Source of the DNA: CAYMDP01 sp964389375
GTDB taxonomy: Bacteria; Bdellovibrionota; Bdellovibrionia; Bdellovibrionales; UBA1609
Length of the DNA stretch: 22,796 nt
Direction of reading: 5' to 3'
Assembly: GCA_964389375.1 (NCBI GenBank)
Contig: CAYMDP010000044.1
Coordinates: 1-22,796 of the forward strand
Each line of letters starts with the position of its first letter. Positions within the stretch are counted from its first letter, which is position 1. This document shows, piece by piece, positions 22,182 through 22,796 of this stretch. The position numbers and the translations under genes are program-made. The notes under the pieces were generated by a model. That model was not told the DNA's origin and did no database searches. It worked only from the letters and a program-made list of their open reading frames with translations.

Positions 22182-22263
22182 GTTTTATATTTATAATAAA
22201 GAGAAGTAATAACGGGGAAAGAACCGGCTTAGCAAAGAGCCTGAAAAGGCGGGGGGAATGGCG

Positions 22264-22796
22264 ATGAAACTTAAGATCGAGAAGAAAGAGTTTTTAAGCT
22301 TGGTCGCAAGGGCTCAAAACATTGTCGAAAAAAGAAACACCATGCCCATCCTGGTGAACGTACTTTTAGACGCGGATAAAGATCGACTTAAAGTTTTCGC
22401 AACAGATCTTGAGGTCAGTCTAACCGATGAAGTTTCAGCTAAGGTTTCTCAATCTGGAAAAGTTGCGGTCAACGCAAAAAGCTTATTTGATATCGTCAAA
22501 GAATTACCTGAAGGCGAATTAGAGTTAGAGAAAAAAGAAAACAACTGGCTTAAGGTTTCTCAAAACAAAGCTGTTTTTAATATCGTCGGAATCAGTCCGG
22601 AAGAATACCCCGTCTTCCCCTCTTTCTCGACAAAAGATTTTTTGAAGTTAGATTCATTAGTTTTTAGAGATATGATCGAAAAAACCATCTACAGTGTTTC
22701 TAACGATGAGACTCGCTATCACCTGAACGGGGTTTTCTTTGAAAAACAAGTTGAGAAAGATTCTACAATCTACCGAATGGTTGCAACCGATGGACA
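22264..22796 (+). CDS. dnaN: DNA polymerase III beta sliding clamp DnaN (N-terminal part; 3' end outside window)
   Basis: DnaN is the ring that tethers polymerase III to DNA. The frame is open to the window end (177 complete codons of about 370 expected). It covers the first clamp domain and the beginning of the second. Recognisable parts are FLSLVARAQNIVEKRNTMPIL (in parts, residues 10-30), VFATDLEVSL (45-54), GKVAVNAKSLFDIVKELPEG, and YSVSNDETRYHLNGVFFE near residue 145-162. The start used, ATG 22264, lies six bases after another in-frame ATG (22258). The purine-rich ggggggaa overlaps the second ATG region, so either start could be used. Confidence 0.95.
   Translation, partial: MKLKIEKKEFLSLVARAQNIVEKRNTMPILVNVLLDADKDRLKVFATDLEVSLTDEVSAKVSQSGKVAVNAKSLFDIVKELPEGELELEKKENNWLKVSQNKAVFNIVGISPEEYPVFPSFSTKDFLKLDSLVFRDMIEKTIYSVSNDETRYHLNGVFFEKQVEKDSTIYRMVATDG

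Larger units (their letters stand above)
22004..22263. other. dnaA-dnaN intergenic region, probable unwinding part of oriC
   Basis: The 260-bp spacer carries perfect DnaA boxes at 22012-22020 (minus) and 22104-22112 (plus). Weaker ones are at 22024-22032 (GGTGGATAC) and 22141-22149 (TGTGGAATA). A short GC-rich segment (gggg, 22151-22154; ccccc, 22163-22167) leads into a row of CTA triplets (22167-22181), followed by an AT-rich stretch (22182-22200). This order (DnaA boxes, GC-rich spacer, DnaA trios, AT-rich DNA) is that of the basal unwinding element described in Bacillus. A small hairpin gcct-gaaa-aggc (22239-22250) lies directly before the dnaN ribosome site. Confidence 0.75.

Noticed and set aside
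1..22796. CRISPR array, prophage, insertion sequence or defence island
   Set aside because: No regularly spaced direct repeats, transposase, integrase or phage genes; nearly all genes are conserved core functions.

Overview
The window is the replication-origin neighbourhood of a Gram-negative bacterium. The gene order is rpmH-rnpA-yidD-yidC-khpB(jag)-mnmE-mnmG-rsmG-lipoprotein-parA-parB-bactofilin, followed by an F1/stator ATP synthase operon, with dnaA and dnaN diverging from rpmH. From memory this order matches Bdellovibrio-type bacteria (Bdellovibrionota). The outer-membrane-type proteins, the b plus b' stator subunits and the bactofilin fused to the par locus fit that assignment. The assignment is an inference; no database was searched.

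Layout, left to right. Positions 1-1713 hold the C-terminal half of the repair translocase Mfd (+). Positions 1770-1900 are a 131-bp near-perfect inverted repeat. Positions 1906-2841 (-) encode a probable outer-membrane beta-barrel protein. Only 19 bp away, 2861-4549 (+) diverges and encodes an exported two-domain GH3 (NagZ-like) glycosidase. A bidirectional terminator (4652-4687) separates it from the converging ATP synthase operon. From 4718 to 20346 almost everything is on the minus strand and tightly packed, with many start/stop overlaps. Read in transcription order from the origin: rpmH, rnpA, yidD, yidC, khpB, mnmE, mnmG, rsmG, then (after a plus-strand lipoprotein gene) parA, parB, bactofilin, then atpF', atpF, atpH, atpA, atpG, atpD, atpC. 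From 20579 rightward dnaA and a truncated dnaN are on the plus strand.

The genes form working groups. dnaA, dnaN and two spacers with DnaA boxes make the replication start; the dnaA-dnaN spacer also carries a row of DnaA-trio-like triplets next to an AT-rich stretch. parA, parB, two parS sites and a bactofilin form an origin segregation and anchoring module. RpmH, RnpA, YidD, YidC and KhpB link ribosome, tRNA processing and membrane insertion. MnmE and MnmG jointly modify tRNA wobble uridines, and RsmG methylates 16S rRNA. The ATP synthase operon supplies all F1 subunits and two b-type stator subunits, but not a or c.

There is no CRISPR array, prophage, insertion sequence, tRNA or rRNA, and no gene-free stretch over 300 bases. 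I did not find a wholly new system. The parts most worth a second look are the parS site that contains the lipoprotein start codon, the DnaA-trio unwinding element, the parB-bactofilin coupling, a KhpB with a degenerate KH loop and no Jag-N domain, and the long inverted repeat after mfd.
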